Positions 7,619-15,862 of a stretch of 64,000 nucleotides of DNA are shown one piece after another. The notes below the pieces were generated by a model. The model made no database searches and had not been told where the DNA came from. It saw only the letters and a program-made list of their open reading frames with translations. Origin of the DNA: JARFQH01 sp041299015 (GTDB lineage: Bacteria > Desulfobacterota > Desulfobacteria > Desulfobacterales > SG8-13); assembly GCA_041299015.1 (NCBI GenBank), contig JBFYWB010000062.1, positions 15,010 through 79,009 on the forward strand, read 5' to 3'. Positions within the stretch are counted from its first letter, which is position 1, and every line of letters begins with the position of its first letter. A program made the position numbers and the translations under genes.

Positions 7619-10366
7619 TCAGATAATGCGGCGCTGCTCGAGCTGAACGATGCGCGGCGTAATGAAGATCAGCAGTTCATTGTTGGTGTTGTTTTCATTC
7701 TTGGTTTTGAACATCCAGCCCATCAGGGGGATGTCCTTCACTCCCGGCCATCCCGATTCGGATTCCTGCTTGTTGTTCTTGATGATACCGCCAATGACAA
7801 TCGTGTCGCTATCGTTGACCAGCAGCTCGGTCTGGGCTTCATTGACGTTGAGAGACGGCACGCCCAGGGTGATGGTACCGATGTCGTTTTTGGTGATGTA
7901 GATTTTCATCAGGATACGGTCATCCGGTGTGACGGTAGGGGTTACCTCCAGCAGCAGGTCGATATTTTTAAACTTCACCGTCGCGTTGCCGGATGAATCC
8001 CGTTCCAGGTAGGGCCACTCGACGCCCTGCTTGATTTTGGCCTTTTTGTTGTCGAGCGTAACGATCTTCGGCGCGGTGATGATCCGACCCTGCTTGTTGG
8101 CTTCGACGGCGTTGAGGGTGGCGTCCAGGGTCAACGGCGTCCCGGCCAGTTTGGCGAAGTTGAATCCGACTGTCGAAGAAGCGTTCGATGGAAAATTCAT
8201 GGCCACATTGCCGCCTATTTGGGAACCACCTAAGATATTCGTCGGGCCCCAGCTCGCATTCCAGTCGATGCCCAGTTCCATCGAGAACTCTTCGCTGACC
8301 TCGACCACGCGGGCTTCGATGATCACCTGCGGGGTCACCGTGTCGATGCGGCTGACGATTTCCTTGATCTGAGCGATCGTAGAGACGGTGTCGGTGACGA
8401 TCAGTTGGTTATTGCGCTGATCGACGCTGATGCTGCCGCGGTCCTTGGTCAGAACTTTCTGGGCGAGGGGCAGGACCTCGCCTTGGGCATCCGAATAATT
8501 GACTGCAATGTATTCGGTGACCAGCGGTTCAAGCGCCTTGACCACCTCCTGGGATTTCTGTTCGGCGGTGATTTTGTCCTGCTTGGCCTTTTCTTCGGCG
8601 GTCAAGGTCGCAAGGGTGGCGATCCGAATGATGTCGCCTTCGTACACCATGCCCAGGCGGTTCATCTTCAACACAAGATCCAGAACCTGGTCCCAGGGAA
8701 CCGGTTTTTCCAGGGTCAAGGTCACGTTGCCGGTGACATCCTTGTCGATGGCAAAGTTTTTGCCGCTGATTTCTCGGATGATGCGGAAAACGTTTTTTAT
8801 GTCGGTTTCATAGAAATCAAGGGCAATTTTTTCTCCGGTATACACTTTGTGAGACCCATAGGTGATGACGTTGGGGGCTTTGTACGATGCCAAAGCCGCC
8901 ATGGGCATCGCCGGTTCGGGAGCATCCGACTGCGCGGCCGGTGCCGAGATGGCCGGCGGAGTCGGGGAGGCGTTTGGTCCGTGTTGCGGGGCTGCAGGGG
9001 CTATGGTCTGCGATCCGGCTTCGGTTTGGGCCAGAACTTTCTTCCAGTCCGGCAAGTTCGCCTGCTCAAGAGGTTGCGGCGCTACGGACGAGGGCCCGAA
9101 GTGGATCATCAGAACGTCGTCTTTTTGCTCGACATCATAATTTACGGCCTCCCGCAGCTCGATGGCGACCAGAGTCGTTTTCGGCATCGATTTCTTGTAA
9201 ACCGGGGTAATGCGGTTGACGGCACTTTCAAAACGCGTTGTTATCAAGGGACGATCGCGATATTTCGGCAGCTTGGTATCGAAGAGCTCCAACTGCAGAA
9301 GTGTAGCGGATGAATTTTTCAATTCGTATTTAACCGGTCGGGTGGTGCCGACGATAATGGTCGATTGTCCGGCTTCTTCGCTCAGAAAATCGATACGGTT
9401 CACCCAGGCTTCTTTTTCAGCCTCTGCGGGCGGCGATGCGGAAACAACGGCGGCTACCGGTTTTTCTGCGATCGGTTTAACCTCAGGCAGCGGCTTTTCG
9501 GCAGCGGCGGAGACCGCCGCCTGCGGTTCATCTCCAATCTGGATCATCATTCCGGAGGCTGACGGCCAGGCGCTGTAATTTTTCAGGTAATTCTTTTCTG
9601 TGTCGATAACCAGGCGGACCTTGTCGGCATAGCCGTAGTACCGCGTCTGCCGGATCCATCCGGTGTTTGCCGGAATCACCTGTTCTCCTATGTGAGGGCT
9701 TTTCAGGTTCGGCATGTCAAACACGATCCGAGCAGGATCATAGAGAATAAACGATTTAAAGTTTTTGATAGTGCCATCGGCCGTTACATTGAGACGTGTC
9801 CGGTCCTGGTCCTTGACGATGTAAACGCCCTCGAGGCGAGAGGCCGTCGTTGCCTCGGCAGCCGGACCGTCAGGTGTGCTTTGCGAATCACCGACGATGG
9901 GCGCTGATAGGGGCTTGGCGAATTCAATTCGGATGCCGGTTTCCTCAGTCACAACCTCATGAGGCGTATCCTCTTTAAGGGCGATGAAAAGCCGCGATAC
10001 GCCCTGACTTTCGCTGATCTGTGAAAACTCGACGGATTCGATGACCGTATTGTCCGGTGCGACCTGGGGAGCAACGGCACTGTCGACGCCGGTGTCTCGG
10101 AAGTAAAATAGGATGCCAAGTGGAAAATCCTGCTTTACGGAGGTATAGGAGAGCTGGCTGTTGCCTTTAACCCTCACGATACAGGATTGCGCATCCTCAG
10201 TGACCATGACCTCCGAGATGATAATGGTTCCGGTGGCACGCCACTCGCCAGACGCATCATTGGCCACCGGTTTGGTGTTGACACACCCGCCTGACAGTCC
10301 GAGCAAGACAATCAGAAAAGTGACCACTACTGCGCTTTTCTTGAATCTTACAATTGAGGTGTTCAT
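7619..10366 (-). CDS. pilQ: type IV pilus secretin
   Basis: Outer-membrane ring through which the type IV pilus passes. The 915-residue precursor has a signal sequence ending in LSGGC (a possible, suboptimal lipobox with Cys28), about three AMIN-type peptidoglycan-binding beta domains in residues 45-430, an Ala/Pro-rich linker, an STN domain (about 515-590, IALDFYETDIKNVFRII), a NolW/N1 domain (YIAVNYSDA, QLIVTDT) and the secretin pore domain ending with VKDIPLMGWMF and the ELLIFITPRIV strand. Last gene of the minus-strand pilMNOPQ operon, four bases after pilP. Complete, with no sign of damage. Confidence 0.96.
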   Translation of the reverse strand: MNTSIVRFKKSAVVVTFLIVLLGLSGGCVNTKPVANDASGEWRATGTIIISEVMVTEDAQSCIVRVKGNSQLSYTSVKQDFPLGILFYFRDTGVDSAVAPQVAPDNTVIESVEFSQISESQGVSRLFIALKEDTPHEVVTEETGIRIEFAKPLSAPIVGDSQSTPDGPAAEATTASRLEGVYIVKDQDRTRLNVTADGTIKNFKSFILYDPARIVFDMPNLKSPHIGEQVIPANTGWIRQTRYYGYADKVRLVIDTEKNYLKNYSAWPSASGMMIQIGDEPQAAVSAAAEKPLPEVKPIAEKPVAAVVSASPPAEAEKEAWVNRIDFLSEEAGQSTIIVGTTRPVKYELKNSSATLLQLELFDTKLPKYRDRPLITTRFESAVNRITPVYKKSMPKTTLVAIELREAVNYDVEQKDDVLMIHFGPSSVAPQPLEQANLPDWKKVLAQTEAGSQTIAPAAPQHGPNASPTPPAISAPAAQSDAPEPAMPMAALASYKAPNVITYGSHKVYTGEKIALDFYETDIKNVFRIIREISGKNFAIDKDVTGNVTLTLEKPVPWDQVLDLVLKMNRLGMVYEGDIIRIATLATLTAEEKAKQDKITAEQKSQEVVKALEPLVTEYIAVNYSDAQGEVLPLAQKVLTKDRGSISVDQRNNQLIVTDTVSTIAQIKEIVSRIDTVTPQVIIEARVVEVSEEFSMELGIDWNASWGPTNILGGSQIGGNVAMNFPSNASSTVGFNFAKLAGTPLTLDATLNAVEANKQGRIITAPKIVTLDNKKAKIKQGVEWPYLERDSSGNATVKFKNIDLLLEVTPTVTPDDRILMKIYITKNDIGTITLGVPSLNVNEAQTELLVNDSDTIVIGGIIKNNKQESESGWPGVKDIPLMGWMFKTKNENNTNNELLIFITPRIVQLEQRRII

Positions 10367-10370
10367 GTGA

Positions 10371-11318
10371 TCATTCTCCGGGGGGTTTCGGGAGTACGAG
10401 TTCTTTATTGCGGATGGTCGGTTTGCCGACCACGTCCTCGATTTCTTCTTCTACAATCACCCGATCATTCTTTATTTCGGTCACCTTTCCTGAATTCACG
10501 CCAATATAGGTCCCTTCCTTGATGATATACCCCTTTCCCGATGATTCCTGCACCAGTGCCCGGTTGCCGCTGGAGGCCAAAATGACGCCGACCAATTTGA
10601 GTTGGCCCAGATCGATTCTTTCAAGAGGTGTCCGGGGGACACGCTTTTCCTTTTTGGATTCAGCCGGTTCAATCTCAGGCTCATCTCTGAAGAGCGGCTC
10701 AAAGGGGTCGATCTTGCCAAGCGGGTTGTATGGCAATGGGTTACCGTCCATTGCTCTGGTCACGATGGAAGGCGGTCTATCTTCGGGTACCGTCACAGCA
10801 GCTACCGTCAAAGCGGGTACGGAGACCTCAGTCGCAGAAGCCTCTGGTGACGGCGCCGGCGCTGTGGCTTCCGCAATCGCTTTGTGTGCAGGCAGCGGCG
10901 CGGCGGCCGCACCAACGTCGGCAGGCACCGTTTCGGCCTGTCCGAGGGGTTGGGATGCGGATCGATTCGTCAGCGGCGCCCCCGGTGCTGGTGATTTTTG
11001 AGCTGCGATCGACGGTTTCATTTTTTCCGGCGGAGTTGCCGCAAGATCCGATTTCGGATCCAGTTCAGCCGCAGCCGTCTGGACAATCGGCGTCGATCGG
11101 GTATTCTGTATCGTTTTTGTTTGGGCGATATCGGCCTTGGGCGACAAAGGGCCTAAAACTTCGCTTGCCGGATTGCCGCCGGATTCCGGAGGTATCTGGA
11201 TCTTTTTTCGCACCACAGTAGGCTGTGCCAGAGCCAGCGCCTGTTTGTCGCAGATGCCGGTTACCGCAACAAGAAAGGACAACATGGTCAGTGAAATGAT
11301 GCCGCGCAGTGATTTCAT
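10371..11318 (-). CDS. pilP: type IV pilus assembly protein PilP
   Basis: Periplasmic pilus alignment protein linking the inner-membrane PilN/PilO complex to PilQ. The 315-residue protein has an N-terminal signal or anchor segment (about residues 1-30), a long low-complexity Ala/Pro/Glu-rich stretch (about 35-220) and a C-terminal PilP fold (about 230-305) beginning PLERIDLGQLKLVGVI. It is longer than many PilP proteins (about 170-180 residues) because of the spacer, which presumably spans the periplasm in an extended form. Tight operon position between pilO (30 bp) and pilQ (4 bp). Confidence 0.88.
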   Translation of the reverse strand: MKSLRGIISLTMLSFLVAVTGICDKQALALAQPTVVRKKIQIPPESGGNPASEVLGPLSPKADIAQTKTIQNTRSTPIVQTAAAELDPKSDLAATPPEKMKPSIAAQKSPAPGAPLTNRSASQPLGQAETVPADVGAAAAPLPAHKAIAEATAPAPSPEASATEVSVPALTVAAVTVPEDRPPSIVTRAMDGNPLPYNPLGKIDPFEPLFRDEPEIEPAESKKEKRVPRTPLERIDLGQLKLVGVILASSGNRALVQESSGKGYIIKEGTYIGVNSGKVTEIKNDRVIVEEEIEDVVGKPTIRNKELVLPKPPGE

Positions 11319-11348
11319 GGCTGATCGTTTCTGTTGTTCGGAAAAGGG

Positions 11349-11978
11349 TTATTTTTTCTTCTTTGCCGACGTTTTCTTCGGGGCCGGCTTGCTCTCGATG
11401 AATTTATAGGTTACGGCGGTGCATGATGTGGTCAGGGACATGTTGCCCTTGACCGGTTTCATGGAAACGTCGCGGATATTGACAACGCGCGATAATCTGG
11501 CGACCCGGTCGAAAAAGATGGCGAGGTTGTGAAATTTGCCGTTTACTTTCATGACGACGGGAATTTCAGCATAAAAATCCTTCTGCACCTCGGCTTTTGG
11601 CTGAAAAAGGAGAAACTCCAGCCCGGAATCCTTGCCGGAATCTGAAATGCTGGTCAACAGCGATGGAATTTCTTCTTTTTCCGGCAATGATTTCATGACG
11701 ATTTTAAACTGGTCCTCTGCATCCTTCATCTTCTGTTGAAACTTTTTCAGGTCCTTGGCATTGTTCTTTGCCGTTTGGAGTTCCTTGTCCAGTTTTGCCA
11801 ACTCTTTTTCAAGAGTGCCGATGGTCTCTTGCTTGGGCATGTAAAACAAAAAAACAGCCACGCCGATGAAGACCAGAAAAACGCCGGCACTGATCAGGAT
11901 CCGGTAAAGCCTTGAAAGTTTTTCGACTTTGTCAATAAATGGTTCAAGCGCGTCTAGTGTGAGAGCGGTTTTTTTCAT
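11349..11978 (-). CDS. pilO: type IV pilus assembly protein PilO
   Basis: Bitopic inner-membrane protein that dimerises with PilN in the pilus alignment subcomplex. The 209-residue protein has one membrane segment (about residues 23-47), a coiled coil rich in Lys/Glu/Gln (about 50-100) and a ferredoxin-like periplasmic domain ending in a Lys-rich tail. It lies two bases after pilN. Size, topology and operon position agree with PilO; primary sequence alone would be less decisive. Confidence 0.9.
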   Translation of the reverse strand: MKKTALTLDALEPFIDKVEKLSRLYRILISAGVFLVFIGVAVFLFYMPKQETIGTLEKELAKLDKELQTAKNNAKDLKKFQQKMKDAEDQFKIVMKSLPEKEEIPSLLTSISDSGKDSGLEFLLFQPKAEVQKDFYAEIPVVMKVNGKFHNLAIFFDRVARLSRVVNIRDVSMKPVKGNMSLTTSCTAVTYKFIESKPAPKKTSAKKKK

Positions 11979-11980
11979 GG

Positions 11981-12559
11981 TTATGTTCTCTTCTTTGGCT
12001 CTTTTTTCAGTTCGTTGGGTTCTGCTTTACTGCAGGTGATGGAGAACTTTTTCAGCCCCGAGCCCTTGACCACTTGTTTTTCAATGGTTTGCAGTCGCAC
12101 GGAACCGAACAACCCGGTGCCTTCCAGGCGGGTCATGAAGTCGGCCACGGTCTTATTGTCCAGAGCGATACCATCGATTTGAACGTTTTGAGGCCGGTCG
12201 TCGAATGAAGTAAACCACATCCGGTTGGCGATGATTTTATCCGACATGTTTTCGAGAAGTTGTACCGGTTCGAAGCGGTTGGTTTCCAGCTTGCGGATAA
12301 CTTCGGTTTTCTTCTCCAGAATCGCCAGCATCTTTTTGATTTCTTCGATCTGTTCGGTAATTTTTTGAAACTTGGCGACCTCCTTCTTTGTGGCGTCCAC
12401 ATTGGTTTTGAGGTCCTTGATCCGCCCGCCTAGATGAATGTTGTAATAGATCAGGACGGCCAGCATCAAGAAAAAGGAAAGAAAGAAGACCGAAATCTGT
12501 CGCCGAATGTTCTCTTTTTTCCGGGCGGCCCGAAAGGGCAAAAGGTTGATGCGTATCAT
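11981..12559 (-). CDS. pilN: type IV pilus assembly protein PilN
   Basis: Inner-membrane partner of PilM and PilO. The first residues MIRINLLPFR are the conserved cytoplasmic N-terminal motif that binds the groove of PilM. A single membrane helix follows (about residues 22-42), then a coiled coil (about 45-90) and a periplasmic domain; 192 residues, family length. Its ATG overlaps the pilM stop by four bases (ATGA type), so translation is coupled. Confidence 0.94.
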   Translation of the reverse strand: MIRINLLPFRAARKKENIRRQISVFFLSFFLMLAVLIYYNIHLGGRIKDLKTNVDATKKEVAKFQKITEQIEEIKKMLAILEKKTEVIRKLETNRFEPVQLLENMSDKIIANRMWFTSFDDRPQNVQIDGIALDNKTVADFMTRLEGTGLFGSVRLQTIEKQVVKGSGLKKFSITCSKAEPNELKKEPKKRT

Positions 12560-13608
12560 TTGTCGTCAATCTTCCTTATAGCCAGACCCATTGTGATCGC
12601 GGCCTGGGGTGCAATTTGTTCGATGTAGGCAGGGTCGAAGTTGCTGTCCAATACAAAGTTGCCGAAGGGATTGATGGTCGTCACTTCAGAAGACGTTTCC
12701 GAGGCCAGCAATTGACGGAAATCGGCGATGTTGCCCCCGCCGCCGCTCAATATAATTCGTTTTATTTGATCCTCAGGGTAGGTCGAGTAAAAAAAGTCAA
12801 TCGCCCGCCGGATTTCCGTGCACCAGTCTGAGACAACTCCGATCACGATTTCCTTGATGTCTGCGGCGGAGATTTTATCGGTCTGCCCGCCCAACTTAAT
12901 GGCTTCGGACTCATCGAAGGAGCAATTAATGAGGGAAATGATTTTCTGGTTGATCTGTCCGCAGCCAAGCGAGACATCGCGCATGAAAACCGAGTTGCTA
13001 CCTTTTAGAATATTAAGCGATGTCTTGCTGGCGCCGATATCGATCAACGCAATATTTTCGTCTTTCACCTCATGGTTGATTTCGAAAATATTTTGAAGCG
13101 CGAATGCTTCGACATCGATGATGCAGGGATTCAATCCGGCTAGATTCACAAGGTTGATATAATCATTGACCATTTCTTTCTTGGCGGCTACCAGGAAAAC
13201 GTTCATCTGGTTCGGATTGTTTTCATTCGGACCGAGAATCTGAAAGTCGAGGTTGACATCACTGATGTCGAAAGGAATATACTGTTCGGCCTCGAAATGA
13301 ATCGTGTCCTGGAGTTGATCCTCGGCCATCGTTTGGACGTTGATTTTCTTAACGATGACCGAATATCCGCCAATCGATACGGCAACATTTTTTTCGCGGA
13401 TGTTGTAGGTTTTGAACAGTTCCTTGATTTTCTTGGCGACCTCTTCCGGCTCGTTGATGGCGCCATCCTCGATAAGGCCCGGAGTGATGTCCACCATGCC
13501 GAAACGTTTGAGGGTCCTTCCCTTGGCAGTGTCGGCGACTTCAGCCGCCTTAATCGTTCGGGAGCCGATGTCCAAGCCGACGAGATGGTCTTTTTTTCCG
13601 AATAGCAT
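12556..13608 (-). CDS. pilM: type IV pilus assembly protein PilM (actin-like ATPase)
   Basis: Cytoplasmic actin/FtsA-like ATPase that docks the PilN tail and couples the pilus motor to the alignment complex. The 350-residue protein opens with LVGLDIGSRTIKAAEV, the phosphate-1 motif of the ASKHA fold; NIALIDIGASKTSLNI is phosphate-2, and LSGGGGNI the adenosine motif. First gene of the minus-strand pilMNOPQ operon, so the promoter should lie in the AT-rich region above 13609. Confidence 0.95.
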   Translation of the reverse strand: MLFGKKDHLVGLDIGSRTIKAAEVADTAKGRTLKRFGMVDITPGLIEDGAINEPEEVAKKIKELFKTYNIREKNVAVSIGGYSVIVKKINVQTMAEDQLQDTIHFEAEQYIPFDISDVNLDFQILGPNENNPNQMNVFLVAAKKEMVNDYINLVNLAGLNPCIIDVEAFALQNIFEINHEVKDENIALIDIGASKTSLNILKGSNSVFMRDVSLGCGQINQKIISLINCSFDESEAIKLGGQTDKISAADIKEIVIGVVSDWCTEIRRAIDFFYSTYPEDQIKRIILSGGGGNIADFRQLLASETSSEVTTINPFGNFVLDSNFDPAYIEQIAPQAAITMGLAIRKIDDK

Positions 13609-13952
13609 AGGAGCTCTCTTACTCTTTAAGGTGTTTTCTTGCGTTAACCGGCTCTTTTGCCGTGATGGGGAATAACAGCGAAATATATCGGCCCTTGAAA
13701 ATCGTGAGGTCTTTAATTTTTTTCGTTTCGACCAATGTTCGTATCCCGCCCGGATTAGGTCAAGCCAATCATGTTAATTATACATTTAATTATAGGTAGT
13801 TAAGATATATTTCACTCAAAATTTTCGTATTGATCTATATCTTGAGCGTAATTACTTTAGGCATTCATTTAATGTACATTGTATCACATATTCTTTCATT
13901 TCGATACCCCATTTCTTTCGGTCGAATGCCCCTTACCAGTGGATGGACCCAA

Positions 13953-14006
13953 TGTCGGCAACGATGGTCAAACTCGATGGCAAAACGGGTGTTGCCCCTG
14001 CCGACA
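13953..14006. repeat. nested inverted repeat in the pilM/kinase intergenic region
   Basis: Perfect 8-bp arms TGTCGGCA (13953-13960) and TGCCGACA (13999-14006) enclose an inner 5-bp hairpin GGCAA/TTGCC (13979-13983 and 13992-13996). Orientation and transcript are unknown; it could be part of a small RNA or leader. Confidence 0.3.
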
Positions 14007-14373
14007 TGAGCCCGAAACCGGTATTTTGGGACGGACTAAATCTACTTATCGGCTTTTCAGGACGAAAGTTTAGCCGACAAGAGCTGTTTATCCAAAAAGA
14101 ATGCCGGGTTCCTGCCTGAAGCAGCCGCTGGCGATTTGTACACGCCTGGGCGCTCCAGTCGAACTCCTACCGGGCGAAAAACTGCAAAGTTTTTCTCGCT
14201 GGGAATGGTTTTTCTCTGCCGGGCCCCATTTGGCGGTGTCGATTGATATTTTTACCCCGGCATGCTACCTTCAGTTGCCGGCTCCCGTCAGTTAATTGAG
14301 TGTCCCCGATGGCTCATTTGATTCGTAGCGACTGTTTTCAGCAGTCCTTTTTATTGGCGATTGGAAGGGAAGC

Positions 14374-14396
14374 GATAGGCACCGAAGTGGCCTATC
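14374..14396 (+). promoter_or_regulatory. hairpin between a Shine-Dalgarno sequence and the kinase ATG
   Basis: GATAGGC (14374-14380) and GCCTATC (14390-14396) form a 7-bp stem, extendable by CAC/GTG around one bulge to a CGAA loop, ending on the base before the ATG at 14397. A purine-rich GGAAGGGA (14363-14370) sits just upstream. Folding of the 23-nt hairpin would bring it to about 3-5 nt from the ATG. Confidence 0.4.
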
Positions 14397-15848
14397 ATGG
14401 AAGGTGACTCTCTGCCTAAAGGCGAACGGATCTTGAAGTCGATCGACCGAGCGATTGAAGAAAAAGCCAAACCGTTTCGACTGGTGAAGTACTTTACAAT
14501 CACCAGCCTTATATTGATATTTTTGGGCACCATCATCCTGTCGATGCTGAACACCCATTGGGCGCGTGCCATGCAGCGTGAAAAAAGTGAAGAATACGCT
14601 CTTTTGATCATCGAAAACTTGAATCACCAGATTTTTTTACAGTTCATCATGCCCGTCGTGCTACGCTACGGCAAGATTCAGCTAAGAAACGAGGAACAGT
14701 ATGAACTCATGGATAAGGTGGTGCGCAATACCTTACACAGCTTCAATGTCGAGAAGGTCAACATTTACGACATGAACAACGTCATTTCTTACAGTTTCGA
14801 TCGGGAGTTGATCGGCAAAACGAACATGGGCGGTACCGGCTACCAAGCAGCGGTGGAAGGCAAATCGGTTTCCCGTCAGGTTCAACGCGGCAACTTTTTA
14901 GAGATGCTTTTCGGCATCCCGAAAGAAAGCCGATTCGTCACTTACGCGCCGCTGCGGGCGGAGCAGCTGCCGGCCCGGATTTCAGGACCGGTATTGGGCG
15001 TGATCGAAATCGTGGAGAATCTCTCCGATGAGTACAAATCGATTTTCAAATACCAAGTCTATGTCGTGACCACCAGTGCAATGGTCATGCTGGTACTCTT
15101 TCTGGTTTTGATCTTCGTGGTAAAACGCGGCGAGGGCATCATTGAGCAGCGGGCTCAGGAACGACTGCGCCTCAAGGAGCAGCTCAACCGCGCCGCGCAC
15201 CTGTCTTCTCTCGGCGAAATGGCCGCGGTGATTTCCCATGAGATCCGCAATCCTCTCGGTATAATCCGCAGCTCCGCCGAGCTGCTCAAAAAGAAGGTGG
15301 CCGGTTTTGATCCGGACAATACCATTCCCGATATCGTTATCGAAGAATCAAGCCGTCTAAACAACATCATAACCGATTTCCTGAAGTACGCGCGACCGCG
15401 GCCACCGCGTCTGGCGCCTTGCCGGATAGAGGATGTTTTAGAAAAAAATCTATCCTACCTTGCAACGCAGATGGCGGGCAAGGGATACCACGTTCACAAG
15501 ACCATCGCTGATAATCTGCCGACGCTGAACGCGGATGCAGACATGCTCTACCAGGCATTTCTGAATGTTTTCATCAACGCCTTACAGGCAATGCCCGATG
15601 GGGGTCAAATATTCCTCCAGGTACAGGGCCAGCCGGATAAGCTCGAAGTGATCATTGCGGACCAGGGGGGCGGTGTACCGCAGGAAATTCTGGAGAAGGT
15701 ATGGGACCCCTTCTTCACGACCAAGGACAAGGGTACCGGCTTGGGGCTGGGGATCGTGAAGAACATCATCGACGCACACGGCGGCGATATTCTCATCGAA
15801 AATACTTCCGAAGGTGGAGCGCGGTTCATCATACGTTTCACCATTTAG
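14397..15848 (+). CDS. membrane sensor histidine kinase (NtrB/ZraS-like)
   Basis: A 483-residue two-component sensor kinase. Transmembrane helices at about 32-51 and 221-242 bracket a roughly 170-residue periplasmic sensing domain. The cytoplasmic part has a HisKA domain with the phospho-acceptor H281 in the motif ISHEIRNPLG, an N box (NVFINALQAMPDGG), a G1 box (DQGGGVP) and FFTTKDKGTGLGLGIV. The sigma-54 response regulator gene follows after 14 bp, so they form a cognate pair. PilS usually has more membrane helices, so despite the pilus genes next door I would not call it PilS. Start codon choice rests on the ATG at 14397, whose ribosome binding site is separated by a hairpin; an internal TTG at 14432 is an alternative. 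Ends with TAG. Confidence 0.9.
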   Translation: MEGDSLPKGERILKSIDRAIEEKAKPFRLVKYFTITSLILIFLGTIILSMLNTHWARAMQREKSEEYALLIIENLNHQIFLQFIMPVVLRYGKIQLRNEEQYELMDKVVRNTLHSFNVEKVNIYDMNNVISYSFDRELIGKTNMGGTGYQAAVEGKSVSRQVQRGNFLEMLFGIPKESRFVTYAPLRAEQLPARISGPVLGVIEIVENLSDEYKSIFKYQVYVVTTSAMVMLVLFLVLIFVVKRGEGIIEQRAQERLRLKEQLNRAAHLSSLGEMAAVISHEIRNPLGIIRSSAELLKKKVAGFDPDNTIPDIVIEESSRLNNIITDFLKYARPRPPRLAPCRIEDVLEKNLSYLATQMAGKGYHVHKTIADNLPTLNADADMLYQAFLNVFINALQAMPDGGQIFLQVQGQPDKLEVIIADQGGGVPQEILEKVWDPFFTTKDKGTGLGLGIVKNIIDAHGGDILIENTSEGGARFIIRFTI

Positions 15849-15862
15849 CAGAAAGGATAACC

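Larger units (their letters stand above)
13609..14396. other. 788-bp noncoding interval between divergent pilM and sensor kinase genes
   Basis: The longest gap in the window. The part nearest pilM (about 13740-13890) is AT-rich, with two TATAAT-like hexamers on the minus strand, fitting the pil operon promoter. Around 13953-14006 there is a nested inverted repeat, and at 14374-14396 a hairpin abuts the kinase start codon; both are listed separately. I found no gene with recognisable homology, no tRNA and no c-di-GMP (GEMM) riboswitch core. Short open frames at 13879-14073 and 14101-14295 have no ribosome binding site or family resemblance. Confidence 0.6.

Noticed and set aside
14010..14100. 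Possible c-di-GMP (GEMM) riboswitch suggested by GGACGAAAG and GCCGAC words
   Set aside because: The conserved GEMM core (GACGCAAAGCC and the tetraloop receptor arrangement) is absent.
15701..15862. 54-codon upstream extension of the response regulator frame
   Set aside because: It overlaps the 3' end of the kinase gene out of frame and precedes a receiver domain that already has its natural start and ribosome binding site at 15863.
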